Shown here: piece by piece, positions 35,690-47,647 of the stretch
How the letters are laid out: the number at the start of each line of letters is the position of its first letter
Numbering within the stretch: position 1 is the stretch's first letter
Assembly (NCBI GenBank): GCA_950295325.1
Contig: OX485806.1
Location: forward strand, 39,556,001 to 39,620,000
From: Polytrichum commune
Lineage: Eukaryota > Streptophyta > Polytrichopsida > Polytrichales > Polytrichaceae
Direction of reading: 5' to 3'
Length of the DNA stretch: 64,000 nucleotides
Translations under genes and position numbers: made by a program
The notes under the pieces: generated by a model
Seen by the model: the letters and a program-made list of their open reading frames with translations, nothing else
Told to the model about the DNA's origin: nothing
Database searches by the model: none

Positions 35690-36076
35690 ATTCAGCTCGC
35701 TCATCGTTTCTAGAACAATTCATCAGTGTTTCACTCCTAAAACCCACCAACCCGTTGGCGATCATGACTCATCTCTGTTGCAAAAGCAGAAAGGCTTCAA
35801 GGTAAGAGTGGCAAATCCAATCCAGGCGTGGATCAAGTCTGATCACTCACGCTACTGGATTTGAGCTGATTTTCGCAGAGTGATGATGATGATGATGAGT
35901 GCGTTCTCGAGTTGTTACTTGCAGACGGTTTGGGAGAAAATGCTATTCTCTGCAAGTTTCAGTCGAAGGAATGCGACAAGGGGGATCTACAAAGCCTACG
36001 CTTCGGAGAGCATCTGGCCAAATGCCATGCAGAATGTACTACTCTTAATATCTGTATTGAAACTACTCTCGGGTAG
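35690..36076 (+). CDS. Possible two-exon gene fragment, unrecognised
   Basis: An open stretch ending CAGAAAGGCTTCAAG at 35801 has a GTAAGA donor. The acceptor TTTCGCAG at 35878 leads to 35879-36076, which reads SDDDDDECVLELLLADGLGE and then CKFQSKECDKG to a TAG. The composition looks protein-like and the phase fits, but the other frame is also open (with a Met run). I recognise no domain and no start codon is certain. It lies where the duplicated block carrying the Cys-rich genes begins. Confidence 0.25.
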
Positions 36077-37214
36077 GGTTTAGGGTGTAAGGTGTAAGGT
36101 TCAAGGTTTAACAGTTCTTCTGCACATCATCTGGCTATAGTGTCGTCGCATTGCTGAACAAATGGTGTGCCGGATTACAGGTTGTACTAATTAGAAAAAT
36201 TGTGGATTGTGGGCCTTATATAGTACATGATCAATTCTTCTGAATCGGGCACTTATATTTGATTGGTATATTTAAATTGAAGAATGGACACCGAATGCAT
36301 GGTTAATATTGTCGTTAATACGAAACTAAAAAATGGACACCGAATGGTTTAGGGTTTATGGTTTGATTCTCTGCACAGGATGTGGCTATTGTGTCGTCAC
36401 ATTGGTGAACAATGGTGGGCCTTGCTACTCGGCGGCAAGGTTTATAGTCCAGAATGGACACCGAAAAGACACGCGTGACAATCAGATTGGACTACGTGCT
36501 CAAAATATATGAACACCTGGGAGGGCCGAAGAGAATATTCACTTTGACCACCTATAGCTGCCGCATCTTATGAAACTCCAATTCTGACGAAACTTTGAAA
36601 ATGAAAATCCTCCTGATCCGTCGCAATTGTTAACCGGTGAGACAGTTCCTGATAATCCGATCCAACGGCCAAAATTGTTTGTGGAGTTGGCAGTGCCCAC
36701 AATAGCCTCGTCACACATACCTTGAGTTCTAGTAACTTCTACAACTGTAATTACCTCCAACTTCTTGTGGTTATTGGAAAGGCGAGGTTTGTGGCGATTA
36801 AAGCGTTCGTTGAACCTCACCAAGTCGCAGGGGAATCCAAGGTAGGTCACAACCTGTCTCGGAGACGTTATTAGCAATTGGCCAACAGGATCTCTGGTCG
36901 GAAGCCTTCTGCAGGAAGTCCAGTGGCTAAATTTCACAAAAGTAAACTATATCTGCCAAAGTCACACACACTGTACATAACAACAAGCCTGGTAACAATC
37001 TTTGTAGCTGACAGTTCTTAGTTATCTATAGGGTTGTCCCTACTTGTGAGGATTTGACGAAGTAGCTGGGTAATAAAGCAATAGTTGTTGCTCAATAATG
37101 TTGACCGAAGTACAAGATTTCTGCAGAAACATCAAAATCAAGACCATGATCATGGTGAAAGTTGAAACTAACCAACCCCATCCTCCTACCTACCGTCCTC
37201 AATGCTCATGACAA

Positions 37215-37220
37215 TATAAA
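37215..37220 (+). promoter_or_regulatory. TATA box of Cys-repeat gene A
   Basis: TATAAA lies 138 bp before the ATG at 37353. Gene B has a comparable box, and both promoters share a GGGyTGTCCCTAC block upstream (about 37031 and 45114). Confidence 0.6.
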
Positions 37221-37352
37221 GGGAGTGCGGGAGCTCCTGTATACTCAAACAACCTGATCTTCGAGCGAGTGAGTTAGGTCAGCATTACTTCAAGCACAGG
37301 AGTAGTACCGGTCGAGTATAACCTGGCGACGCAGGTGTCTAATTCTGGAGAC

Positions 37353-40300
37353 ATGGCAGCCATTCGGCATGCAGCGATCCTATGCATGATTGTTATGTGT
37401 GGGTTCACCGGTGAGTACCGCTCCACTAACTCCAGTCTGGTCGCTTAGTGAACTGCAGACTTGATGCATTTCCTCATTACTGTGGTTAATTCATGATGAA
37501 GGTTATCAGGCTAATAACGAAGACTTCTTTTCCAACTTCGAAAATTTCCTTGGATGCATAGATATCAAGTCACCGAATGTCGTCTTTGCTCCCATTCTCA
37601 ATGAGTTGTCTGGCACCCCTCAGTCTCATTGACGTACCGGTGACTTTGTATTCTTCTGTTTTGTCAAATCAACAAAAGTTGGCTCTTTTGAAGTTCCAAC
37701 TTAATCATCCTCATGTACTGAAAGTGAGTACAATAGAGGTCATGAATGTAGTTTGGATTACATGAATTTCCTTTTCGACAAGTTTCGAGCAGTGGTTACT
37801 CTGAAAATTGCATCGACTCGATGGACTGACTCTCTACGTTCCACCTCTTGATGTGGAGTCATCATCACTTCCAGTTCCAGTGTGAAATACACCTATTTGA
37901 GGTTGACAATTTTTGAGCAAAGAGGTGTCATGGAGGTCCTGCAATAACTGCAGCCTCAATGGGGCCCTCTTACAGCACCTGATCTTGATGTGATCTTTGA
38001 AGTTATCCTAGTGGAGGTCAATATCACTTCGGTGGTTGTCGAGTTTTTACCACAATTTTGTACGCGTGTTTGCAATTGCCGTCCCATCATGCCTTGCAGT
38101 CCCACCTCTCTATGTAAATCCACGACGCCGGTGTAGATTGGTACATGAAAATGATGTGGACTAAGATCGTGAGCACTGGTTTCTGATGATGCAGGTCCTG
38201 CAATTGCAACTGGAGGAGGATCAGGAGGTTGGGGAGGAGGAGGCTGGGGTGGTAGTGGATGTCCCACAGGCTACGCCAATTGCGGCCAATATTCCAAGTC
38301 ATGCAGCACCGCCATCAAGAACGACGTCAACAACTGCGGCAAGTGCGGCAACAAGTGCCCATCCTACACCTGCGCCGCGCCCACATGCACATGGGGCGTC
38401 TGCGGCTCCTCCTGCACTCCAGGCTTCAAGGACTGCGACTCCAAGCCACAGAACGGGTGCGAGACCAATGTCAACAACGATGCCATGAACTGTGGTGGGT
38501 GCGGCGTCAAGTGCCCAGCTTACCCATTCAGCACCACCACCTGCAGCAACGGCAAGTGCAACCCAGTGTGTCACCCATTCTGGAAGAATTGCAATGGCAA
38601 CTGGAATGACGGGTGTGAGACTGACACAGGCAAGGATACGAACAATTGCGGTGGATGTGGGATGAAGTGCCCAGTCTACCCTCACAGCACCACCACTTGT
38701 AGCAATGGGAAGTGCACCCCAGTGTGTAACGCAGGTTGGAAGAACTGCAACGGTGATTGGAAGGATGGGTGTGAGACTGACACAGGAATGAACTCGAACA
38801 ACTGTGGCGGGTGCGGCGTCAAGTGCCCAGCTTACCCATTCAGCACCACCACCTGCAGCAACGGCAAGTGCAACCCAGTGTGTCACCCATTCTGGAAGAA
38901 TTGCAACGGCAACTGGATTGATGGTTGTGAGACTGATACAGGCAAGGATACGAACAACTGTGGTGGGTGTGGCATCAAGTGCCCAGTCTACCCCCACAGC
39001 ACGACCTCTTGCAGCAATGGGAAGTGCACACCAGTATGCCTCCCCGGCTGGAAGAACTGCAATGGCGATTGGAAGGATGGATGTGAAACCAATGTAGGAG
39101 TGGACAACAACAACTGTGGTGGTTGCGGTGCTAAGTGCCCAACCTACCCTTACAGCACCACCACTTGCAGCAATGGCAAGTGCAACCCAATTTGTAACTC
39201 AGGAATGAAGAACTGCAACGGCAACTGGATGGATGGTTGTGAGACTGATACAGGCAAGGACACGAACAACTGCGGTGGGTGTGGCATCAAGTGCCCAGTC
39301 TACCCTCACAGCACCACCAGCTGCAGCAATGGAAAGTGCACCCCAGTATGTAATGCAGGCTGGAAGAACTGCAACGGTGATTGGAAGGATGGGTGTGAGA
39401 CCAATGTAGGAATGGATAACAACAACTGCGGTGCGTGTGGCATCAAGTGCCCAATCTACCCTCACAGCACGACCTCTTGCAGCAATGGGAAGTGCACCCC
39501 AGTGTGCCTCCCAGGCTGGAAGAACTGCAACGGTGATTGGAAGGATGGGTGTGAGACCAATGTAGGAATGGACAACAACAACTGTGGCGCGTGCGGCGCC
39601 AAGTGCCCAACTTATCCTTACAGCACCACCAGCTGCAGCAACAGCAAGTGCAACCCTGTGTGCAACGCAGGCTGGAAGAACTGCAATGGTGACTGGAAGG
39701 ATGGCTGTGAAACTGACACAGGCAAGGATAGCAACAACTGTGGCGTCTGCGGTGCCAAGTGCCCAACCTACCCTTACAGCACCACCAGCTGTAGCAACGG
39801 CAAGTGCAACCCAGTGTGCCACCCAGGCTGGAAGAACTGCAATGGCGACTGGAAGGACGGGTGTGAGAAGAATGTGAACACCGATGTGAACAACTGCGGT
39901 ACATGTGGCAAGGCTTGCCCTTGCGCCGATGGCAACGCTCTTCCGACCTGCAGGTTTGTGATATATACCCAATCAGCTTCAAGCCCTTCAAATTCAGAGC
40001 TGTTGTATGCCAGTGACATAAATTTACAAGGGAGAACTTAACAACATGGAAACTGTAAACATGGATGTCAACAAATTCACTTTTTTGTCATCATGCTTAA
40101 ATTCTGTGCAACTATCGTGATCCGAATGCATTTTTTGAGAACCAATGAATTCCTGCTTTTTTAACGTTAATACCCCAACTCGCAAATCAGAAATATCGGA
40201 TGCTCATATGAAAAGCATCTGCACAACCAGGTTAATTAATCAGGCTAAAGTTAGCAACAGGGAAACCTGTGTACATGCATGTCAATAAATAATCTCTTGT

Positions 40301-40479
40301 TTGGTACCATGATTAGATTTTTGTCAAACTGATGTGATGATCTGGATTGATTCCCAACAACAACTAATTGTTCCTGCTTTTGCAATTCGTTGATCTGCAG
40401 CAATGGGAGTTGCGGTGTGCAATGTAAGAGCGGATTCAAGTACGACACCTACCTAAGGAAGTGCCTCCAGCCATTGTGA
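37353..40479 (+). CDS. Secreted cysteine-rich repeat protein A (STIG1-like repeats)
   Basis: Three exons (37353-37410, 38195-39953, 40401-40479) give 631 aa with consistent phase. Exon 1 encodes a signal peptide, MAAIRHAAILCMIVMCGFTG. Exon 2 starts with a short Gly/Trp spacer (GGGSGGWGGGGWGGSG) and then has 11 NCGxCG-started repeats of about 52 residues. A typical unit includes CPVYPHSTTSCSNGKC, CNAGWKNCNGDWKDGCET and NNCGGCG. Exon 3 closes with SNGSCGVQCKSGFKYDTY. The pattern resembles plant STIG1-type and bacterial NGCET..NCG repeats, and extracellular disulphide-rich structure is expected. The role is unknown; an apoplastic structural, adhesive or defence function is possible. Gene B, 8 kb downstream, is a tandem paralogue. 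Confidence 0.85.
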
Positions 40480-43400
40480 ACATCGATCAGTGGGCTGATG
40501 GAATGATAATATTGTGGTATTAAATAGAGACATATATAATATATATATGTACAACAAATTGTCAATTGATCCATCAGAATGGTTCGATCATCAGTTTAGC
40601 AGACTTCCAGTTTGAGGGTCACATTTGAATTGCGATAAGAAGTGCAGTACCTCTCGTGTCAGAGCTGATCATCATGTTCGACATGACAGTTTCCTGAGTG
40701 TCCCCCGCTTGATCACCTTCGAGCAGGGTTTATCTTTGGTGTTCAGGTTTCCTGGTTGTAATCATGTTCCTTCATCCAATGGAAAGAACCCGAAATAAGT
40801 TTTCATGACATGGGTATTACCTACTAATCTGAAAAGCACTGCATGGGACGTGTTGTAACTATGCTGAATCTAGCAGAATGTAAGTCGAAATGTGTGGAGT
40901 CCGTGTCCGTGTTCGCAGAGGCAAACAGCTTCAACAGTTTGAAAATCCATCTGGAGTCAACTTTGAAGAAGTTAATTGTTCATCATAAGGAGAAAGTAGG
41001 AATACTTGCTGGAATTAGTTCCTGTTTTCATGCTCTTACATCTCACCGTAAGCTTAACCTCTCTTGTACCCATGGCAATCAAATGCATATCCTCCGATTC
41101 ACACATCAATGCATATTTACAAGGATCTACAATGAATCTATACAATGGTTCGGTGGATTTAACTAGTTTCCTGAATGTGATCTGGGTCAGTTTGGTCAGT
41201 GTGAGATTCACATAATATTAACTGTGGAGAATGTGCTGGGATTTTAGTTACTGGCTGGCTGTTCAATATAAGTCTGACGGTTTAAGCTTCCCTTAGAGCC
41301 TACCTCAGGAATAGTAAGTTCATCTCCTTTTGTCCAAAATCTTGCAGATAGTAGATACTAGCAGTACGTCATTGACTGTCCAACCGAGAAGCTTCTAATT
41401 GGACTTCATCTTGGCCTTAGATTTTATGTACATGCATGACAAGACTGTTGTGGATCGGATTTCAAGAGACTGTTGTACCTCCGCTACTGTTGGAGAAATT
41501 CTCTCGTAAGACAATATTATTGAAGCTTCCGGATCTCAACTTGGAAGTACCACGGGCAATAGGAATCAAACTGGTAGATATAAGATGTTACCACTGATGA
41601 AACTTGGACATACCCTGGCTATTGGGTTTTGTCCAGTTTGCCACTTGCTATTTTCCTAGGTGGCTCTTCCTAAATTCAAATAATCAGTCTTAACATCCAC
41701 ATATCTCCGATATCTCTGCTAATGAATACTACCGTAACCTGAGTGGTTAACTTTTTAATATGTACACTGCTCAATGAGGGGAATTAGTACGTCGAAGGCA
41801 GCTTAGAACTGAATCCATTTATTGTTAAGGTACATATTAAGGCAAAAGGAAGAATTATGTTGTCAGAAGTAGATTGTTTTCTAGTGTGAATCTCCAAATA
41901 CCATGGAAGATATGGGGGTATTGTTCAGTTTGTTTGTCATGTCCAACTTCTACCGAGTAGACGCACACAAGAAATCCTCTAGTGAATGATCATATCTACG
42001 ATGAAGTACTATTAGCAGATTTTGGATGAAAATCGAACCACCCTTGATTCAGTTATGACTATCAAAAGTTTATGTTTGTTAAATCCTTGACCAGAATACT
42101 TGCTCCTCTCAACCATGTTCATTATTGAGTGTGCAGGTTTTAATGAAATTTGAAAACATAGTTCAATTTTCTTTTAAAGCTTGTCTCTAGGTTGTTTGTT
42201 ATTTGATCCTCACCAAACCACACACCAATCAAATACAGATGCCTTATTAAGAAAAGTAACCGAATAACACCTGCACAGCGCAAACCTTATCAGCTGGGAG
42301 ACCGGGAGAAAGTAACTATGTTTTGCTCCAGCTCTGAACATCATCATTTCAGTATGGTCTTTCTCCAAGGTCGTTCCATTGCGAATGTATCATACAACCA
42401 TTCTACTCGAAAGCAACGTTACCGGCTATTTCAAAAAGATTTTGAGCTCCTCAAAAGCGGCGTACACCTAATACTCAGGTCTTGAATCACTGCATGCATC
42501 AGCTTTATAGCCCACCTTGTTCAGTCATTTCCTGGCTTGCGCAAGGCAAGATCAATCGCAAGCTCCAAAGAAATGCCATGACCTGTAAAAGGACTCTGGA
42601 AGGAGGAGAAATATGCACACAAATCGTAGTGCACTATTAGTAAACATCTTATTTAGCGCAGCCAACAAGATGGGCCTCATGATATCAAATGACTTGCAAT
42701 CAGTGGGTGGGTGGGGCAATTAGAGAGGGTGTCATGTGACACTTGTTGCTACATGACAAATCATGAAGATCACAATTTCTAATCACCATGGTGCGCACCT
42801 AATTTAATGTCACATTAGAGTTACTCACACTACGGGAATCCAGTGGATTTAATGTCATATTTGTTTGTCAACTTTGTGACATTCTTAGTTTTCACTAAGA
42901 AAAAGTGTCATATTTGTGACATTATTGTGTTCAATAAGTTGACACTAACGCAATCAAACGCAATAGTGTCATAAAATCCCTCAAAGAGGCCCGACAAAAC
43001 TGTAGGTTTCATCCTTCTTTGAGAGGGTTTTCTATCAAGAGTTCATTTAAAACTCGTCGTGTGTCAAAGCCTACTTGAATTGCAAATTGGGTGAAACTAC
43101 TTGGATCTCCTCTTGTCATCCCAAAAACTTTTGAGAGAACTTCGGGATTAAAATAGGGGTCCTTGCATGGGACACATCACCCTTAATCCCAGATTGATCA
43201 ATGCAAGGCTAGCTTGACCTGCCCTTTCTAATACGACAAGCTCAAAATTTAGGTTTTAATAGTCCGACACCACTCTTTGAGTATCATAGATTAGGCATAA
43301 ATTAGGCATTTATGAAAACATGAATGATTTTATGTACAAGCTCTTAAACTCACGATTTAGCGGACTCAAGGGAGTTTGATGCCAAGGCTTTACGAATAAC

Positions 43401-45216
43401 TCTATGAGATCAGATATGTACCTAGTGTAGGTGCGGGGCTGACGACTCATCACTATCACCACACAGATGACGAACTCACTCCTGCTAATTCCCTGCAAGC
43501 AAGACCCCAGGAAAAAGAGCGATGAGAACCCTAGCAGGTCGAAGCTCTCTCCACAACCCTAATAATAAGAGCCTGAGCAAAAATCCCGGAGGACAATCCT
43601 TTGGTTGGGTACCTGTAGCTGCTATCTATAATCTGATTATGTAGCTCCGAGTCGACGCCAGTATGCCTAAATTTGAATCATTTCGGCACATCTCATCAAA
43701 GACATGCGAGCGTGACATGATCAGCTGTGAGCCTGTGAAGTGGTTTGCCTTTCTACTATTAATGGATTCCTTATCCGCCCACAAATATGCAGCTATTCCG
43801 GTTATTACCCTCTCGGAGAGCCTAGTCTAGCCTGGTCTAGCCAGCACATTTCGATCATTAGCAGAGCACCTGGCATGCCGTCCGTCGATCCCCCATCGCG
43901 AATGCAGCAGGAAGCAACGCGAATCCAATCTTCTGTCCGCAAGCATGGACCAAGCCTAGTAGGTTTCCTGGATTTCGCCGATAACTTCTGATGACAGTGA
44001 ATCCACGGACCACGGTTAAGTTATTACTTGAAGGTTTTTGTGCATTTATAATCTATCAAATTCGCATAAACACGTGTACAAAAATTCTCGGCTTGAATAG
44101 CTCGCCTACAGCTTCGGCAATGCCAGCAGCTGGCAACGTCACATTTCACAGCCCTTGAAACGTCTGCAATACGGGATTGCAAAGGACACTAACTATTTCT
44201 AAATCACTTGTACATCGCTTCCAATGACTTGTAAAGACTTATTGTTTCACAAAGACGAGCACCATCCTTGGAAAGAGGGTATTGGGGATTCCATCAATAC
44301 CATTTAAGGTTTAGGCTTTCAGATGTCGTTCTTAGGACTAATCAGAAGCAATTTTTTTGAAACAAAGGTCGCCATTCAGACCCCAACTTTTCAAAAGGAT
44401 TACAAAGCATTTGTAGACTAAAACATGATTGTTATATGAAAGCAGAACCAAAATAGTGCTCCTTAGAAAACAAATTCCAAATCCAACTTGTAACAAAGAC
44501 GATGGCACCTACAGGTGCTACAGAGTTGCCACCCTGGGCTCATGAGTAACTTCTGCATGAGCTTCATTTCTGATTTCATCACGAGGGCAGAGTAAGTTTG
44601 TGGGAACTTGGAAGCACTTTTTTTTTTTTTCATGACTCTCACGTCGCAAGAAAATGCTGTCCATTGGTCCAGGGAAGAGGAGAGCGAGACAACTTACCAC
44701 TGGATGCTATAGCTGCGGATGTTGGCTAAATTTACGTTTTAGAGATTGGGCTTGGTTGGTGATAGCGCAGCTCTCCACAACCACCGACCAGTAAGTGATC
44801 GCAAAGCAGCTCACTAGGTTGTTCAGGTCAATCAAAGTTGTTGTTAATTACTGATGAACAGAACAGCTTGCAAAATCCGGATAATTGGCACAACTACAGC
44901 AGCGCTTGGCCCGAGTGACGTACTGATCTTACATGTCCACTTATTTTAATAATTCCGCGAGAATTCCGTTGACCCTGTGGAAAATTGTCGATAGCAGCTG
45001 TAGTGGGAAGCCTTTCTGCAAGTCAACGTAGAAGTAGAAATCTGCAAAAAGTGTCATCTCGGTGATGAGACTCTTACATAGGTCACCTGATATATCATAT
45101 TGCCTATCTTAGGGCTGTCCCTACAAACAGTGTAGGGTAAATTACTTTCTAGTGGAAATACTTCCCGAAGCACCAAGACATCGAACTTACTCATCAATAT
45201 TCCTCCCACCCCTGAG
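40480..45216. other. Intergenic between the Cys-repeat paralogues
   Basis: No gene is supported. 42725-42840 is the inverted partner of the 34375 repeat. 43700-43800 resembles 35575-35690 (GAGCGTGACATGATC, TATTAATGGATTCCTT), and 45000-45060 resembles 36900-36950, so the right part is the upstream flank of gene B duplicated with it. Confidence 0.5.
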
Positions 45217-45224
45217 TATATAAG
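45217..45224 (+). promoter_or_regulatory. TATA box of Cys-repeat gene B
   Basis: TATATAAG lies 105 bp before the ATG at 45322, in the same relative position as in gene A. Confidence 0.6.
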
Positions 45225-45321
45225 GGCATGCAGCAGAACTCAAATGCAGTCATCCTCGCAGTCCAGCGACCCGCCTACGAGGGAACTGATTTAGTGAAGC
45301 GGAGTATAGCATTTCTTAGAC

Positions 45322-47647
45322 ATGGCGGCCCTTCGACATGCAGCTATCCTCATGATGGTGATCAGTGCGTTCACCGGTAAGGACTCGAGTTTCAAATTTT
45401 TATGATAGATCACAGCATCTCAATTGAAGTAGGTTATAGCTTGTATTCATGATGCATTCATCTCGTGTGCATTGCAGTTCAGGTCGATGTCGATCGCATG
45501 TAGTTGAATTTGACAGCAGGATCATTGGTTCTTTGTGCAGGTCCTGCAATTGCAGGTGGTGGTAGTGGCGGTGGCGGAGGAGGAGGTTGGGGCGGAGGTG
45601 GAGGTGGAGGTGGAGGTGGAGGTGGAGGTTGGGGCGGAGGTGGTGGACATGGTGGCGGCGGCGGCGATGGTGGAGGAGGAGGCTGGGGCGGATCAGGTGG
45701 CTGTCCCACTGGCTACGATAAATGTCAAGGAAACTCGAATTCCTGCGAGACCTGCACCAAGAACGATGTCAACCACTGCGGCCGGTGTGGAAACAAGTGT
45801 CCAACCTACTCCTGCAGTACTCCCACATGCACCTGGGGCACCTGCGGTTCCATCTGCTCTCCAGGATTCAAGGACTGCGATTCCAACTCACAGAATGGTT
45901 GTGAAACAAATGTTGACAACGATGCCATGAACTGCGGCAGCTGTGGCACAAAGTGCCCCACGTACCCTTACAGCACCACTAGCTGCAGCAACGGCAAGTG
46001 CACCCCAATGTGCAACCCGGGAATGAAGGATTGCAATAGCAACTGGAACGATGGTTGTGAAACTAACACAGGCAAGGACACGAACAACTGCGGGGGGTGT
46101 GGCATCAAGTGCCCCACCTACCCTCACAGCACCACCAGCTGCAACAATGGCAAGTGCACCCCAGTGTGCAACGCAGGTTGGATGAATTGCAATGGTGACT
46201 GGACAGATGGTTGCGAGACCAATGTAGGAACGGATGCGAACAACTGCGGCGGATGCAACTCCAAGTGCCTCACGTACCCTTACAGCACCACTAGCTGCAG
46301 CAACGGCAAGTGCACCCCAATGTGCAACCCGGGAATGAAGGATTGCAATGCCAACTGGAACGATGGTTGTGAAACTAACACAGGCAAGGACACGAACAAC
46401 TGCGGGGGGTGTGGCATCAAGTGCCCCACCTACCCTCACAGCACCACCAGCTGCAACAATGGCAAGTGCACCCCAGTGTGCAACGCAGGTTGGATGAATT
46501 GCAATGGTGACTGGACAGATGGTTGCGAGACCAATGTAGGAACGGATGCGAACAACTGCGGCGGATGCAACTCCAAGTGCCTCACGTACCCTTACAGCAC
46601 CACCAGCTGCAGCAACGGCAAGTGCACCCCAATGTGCAACTCGGGAATGAAGGATTGCAATGCCAACTGGAATGATGGCTGCGAAACTGACACTGGCAAG
46701 GATACGAACAACTGCGGGGGGTGTGGCATCAAGTGCCCCACCTACCCTCACAGCACCACCAGCTGCAACAATGGTAAATGCACCCCAGTGTGCAACGCAG
46801 GTTGGATGAATTGCAATGGTGACTGGACAGATGGTTGCGAGACCAATGTAGGAACGGATGCGAACAACTGTGGCGGATGCAAATCCAAGTGCCCAACCTA
46901 TCCTTACAGCACTACCACTTGCAGCAACGGCAAGTGCACACCAGTGTGCAACTCGGGAATGAAGGATTGCAATAGCAAGTGGCTTGATGGGTGTGAGACA
47001 GACACAAGCAAGGACACGAACAACTGCGGCAGCTGCGGCATGGTGTGCCCTACCTATCCTCACAGCACCACCACTTGCAGCAACGGTAAATGCACCCCAG
47101 TGTGCGATGCAGGCTGGAAGAACTGCAACGGTGACTGGAAGGACGGCTGTGAGACTAACGTAGGAACAGACTGCAACAACTGTGGCAACTGCGGTTCAAC
47201 TTGCCCAATCTACCCTCACAGCACCAGAAGCTGCAGCAACGGCAAGTGCACCCCAATGTGCAACTCGGGCTGGAAGGATTGCAATAGCAACTGGAATGAT
47301 GGCTGTGAGGTAAATGTCAACAGTGATGTGAACAACTGTGGTGGATGTGGCAAGTCATGCCCCTGCGCCGACGTCAACGGCCTACCCTCTTGCAGGTCTG
47401 TGTAACCTCCCAGCCTTGACCTTCATGTTAGATTCTGTGCTTTCGTCTGCATTAACATATCCACATAACATGTAGATACTAACTATGAAAATTTCGTACG
47501 TCAACAATCTGTATATGCATGGCTACATAAAGTGTACACTAATACTCTTGCTCATGCAATTCGATCTGCAGCAACGGGAGTTGCGGAGTGCAATGCAAGA
47601 GCGGATACAAGTACGACACTTACCAGAGGCAGTGTATCAAGGCATAG
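45322..47647 (+). CDS. Secreted cysteine-rich repeat protein B, with Gly-rich spacer
   Basis: Exons 45322-45376, 45541-47395 and 47572-47647 give 661 aa. The signal peptide is MAALRHAAILMMVISAFTG. The spacer is a much longer Gly/Trp tract than in A, about 45 residues (runs of G broken by W, H and D). Eleven NCG-started repeats follow; three adjacent pairs are almost identical at the DNA level with a 312-bp period (matching blocks at 45960, 46272 and 46584), a recent two-unit expansion. Exon 3 (SNGSCGVQCKSGYKYDTYQR) matches gene A, and all intron positions and phases are conserved. A cell-wall or extracellular-matrix location is inferred from the signal peptide, Gly-rich tract and cysteines. 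Confidence 0.85.

Noticed and set aside
36539-36937. 132-aa minus-strand frame
   Set aside because: No domain was recognised, no splice partners are present, and it lies in the upstream region of gene A that is part of the duplicated block without being conserved as a frame.
37500-37640. Possible Ty1/copia integrase scrap in intron 1 of Cys-repeat gene A (NEDFFSNFENFLGCIDIKS)
   Set aside because: There is vague similarity to the copia integrase K-IR-DN-EF...FL pattern, but it needs a frameshift and is too short; no other retrotransposon parts are nearby.
38299-39972. Minus-strand open frames of about 230-260 aa opposite the Cys-repeat genes (also 45888-47063)
   Set aside because: They mirror the repetitive codon pattern of the plus-strand repeat exon and have no own splice or start logic.
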